From: Luidia sarsii
Taxonomy: Eukaryota > Echinodermata > Asteroidea > Paxillosida > Luidiidae
Reading direction: 5' to 3'
Length of the DNA stretch: 64,000 nucleotides
Assembly: GCA_949987565.1 (NCBI GenBank)
Contig: OX465118.1
Location: forward strand, 3,872,538-3,936,537
In this document: piece by piece, positions 63,682 through 64,000 of the stretch
Numbering within the stretch: position 1 is the stretch's first letter
Layout: each line of letters opens with the position of its first letter
Notes under the pieces: generated by a model
What the model saw: only the letters and a program-made list of their open reading frames with translations
Told to the model about the DNA's origin: nothing
The model's database searches: none
Position numbers and translations under genes: made by a program

Positions 63682-64000
63682 ATTTAAATGAATAATTTTC
63701 TTTAAATGTGCAAAATGAAAACACAAAAAGCATGTCAGCTGTTCCTTTTTCTTATCAGATGTCTGTATAAAACAGTAAATAAAGTTCTTTTTTAATGAAA
63801 CCATAACAAAACATTTTAAAAGTACAAATTTGAATTGAATACCCGGCAAGCTCTATGAATTTCTATACACAACATTGAAACCTTGCAACTACTGTGCCAA
63901 ATTTATGGCTGCTTCATTATTCCCATAATCACATCAATCTCTTTTCATTTCGCTTAACTTTTATCTGTCCGATTTCAGTTACCGTAAAATAGAATTTCCA
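63682..64000. other. Intronic sequence to window end
   Basis: AT-rich, no feature recognised. Confidence 0.4.

Overview
This is a stretch of a large, repeat-rich animal genome. The sequence shows introns with GT/AG boundaries, tRNA-derived SINEs, Penelope-like, DIRS/Ngaro, CR1-like, Ty3/gypsy, Mutator-like and Kolobok-like elements, minisatellites, and a strong bias to GTACATGTAC-type and TAGGCCTA words. Together these suggest a marine invertebrate, probably a deuterostome such as an echinoderm, hemichordate or amphioxus. The phylum is an inference, not a demonstrated identity. No prokaryotic features are present.

The only recognisable host gene runs on the + strand. Four consecutive exons (24874-25008, 38925-39038, 53689-53768, 63299-63404) encode part of a USP53/USP54-type ubiquitin-specific protease domain. 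Each has an AG acceptor and a GT donor, and the reading phases join without a gap. The three introns between them are about 13.9, 14.7 and 9.5 kb and are packed with transposon debris. The exons carrying the catalytic Cys and His boxes lie outside the window.

Layout. 1-7936: a Ty3/gypsy LTR retrotransposon on the minus strand with decayed pol and its 3' LTR cut by the window start. 7937-9236: a Penelope-like element (PLE) with an inverted 5' piece. 9730-20500: one CR1-like LINE (minus) split by a 6.1-kb insertion (10423-16566) that holds a Ngaro-type tyrosine-recombinase (YR) retrotransposon and a 26-bp minisatellite, and by a small PLE (18058-18802). 20540-23490: a second PLE family, a gag-like relic with an N-terminal helix-hairpin-helix, and a PLE scrap. 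23998-24440: SINEs. 24874-25008: USP exon. 25242-26803: two tandem arrays. 26807-30745: interlocking inverted repeats carrying a TA-flanked MITE. 31200-32870: DIRS-like relic. 33448-38633: the most complete PLE, interrupted by a Mutator-like element (36258-37941). 38925-39038: USP exon. 39333-40434: MITE. 43200-45355: a second Ngaro-like relic (minus). 45367-50990: a PLE solo end, a PLE reverse-transcriptase (RT) scrap, then a LINE interrupted by a TIR element that itself contains a THAP-encoding, TTAA-flanked Kolobok-like element. 53689-53768: USP exon. 53847-54990: second, rearranged Kolobok-like copy. 55190-56720: gypsy integrase relic and second MITE copy. 57822-62460: palindromic MITE and a third YR-retroelement relic. 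63299-63404: USP exon. 63474-63667: head-to-head PLE ends.

Almost every transposon gene is broken by frameshifts, stops or deletions, so the window records layered insertions rather than active elements. Several insertions can be dated relative to each other because the interrupted coding frame or the empty site can be read across the junction, with target-site duplications (TSDs). I saw no coherent new multi-gene system. The strongest candidates for follow-up are the two YR-SGNH hydrolase Ngaro elements, the HhH-bearing gag, the degenerate hammerhead-like motif in the PLE ends, the nested series and the interlocking foldback region.
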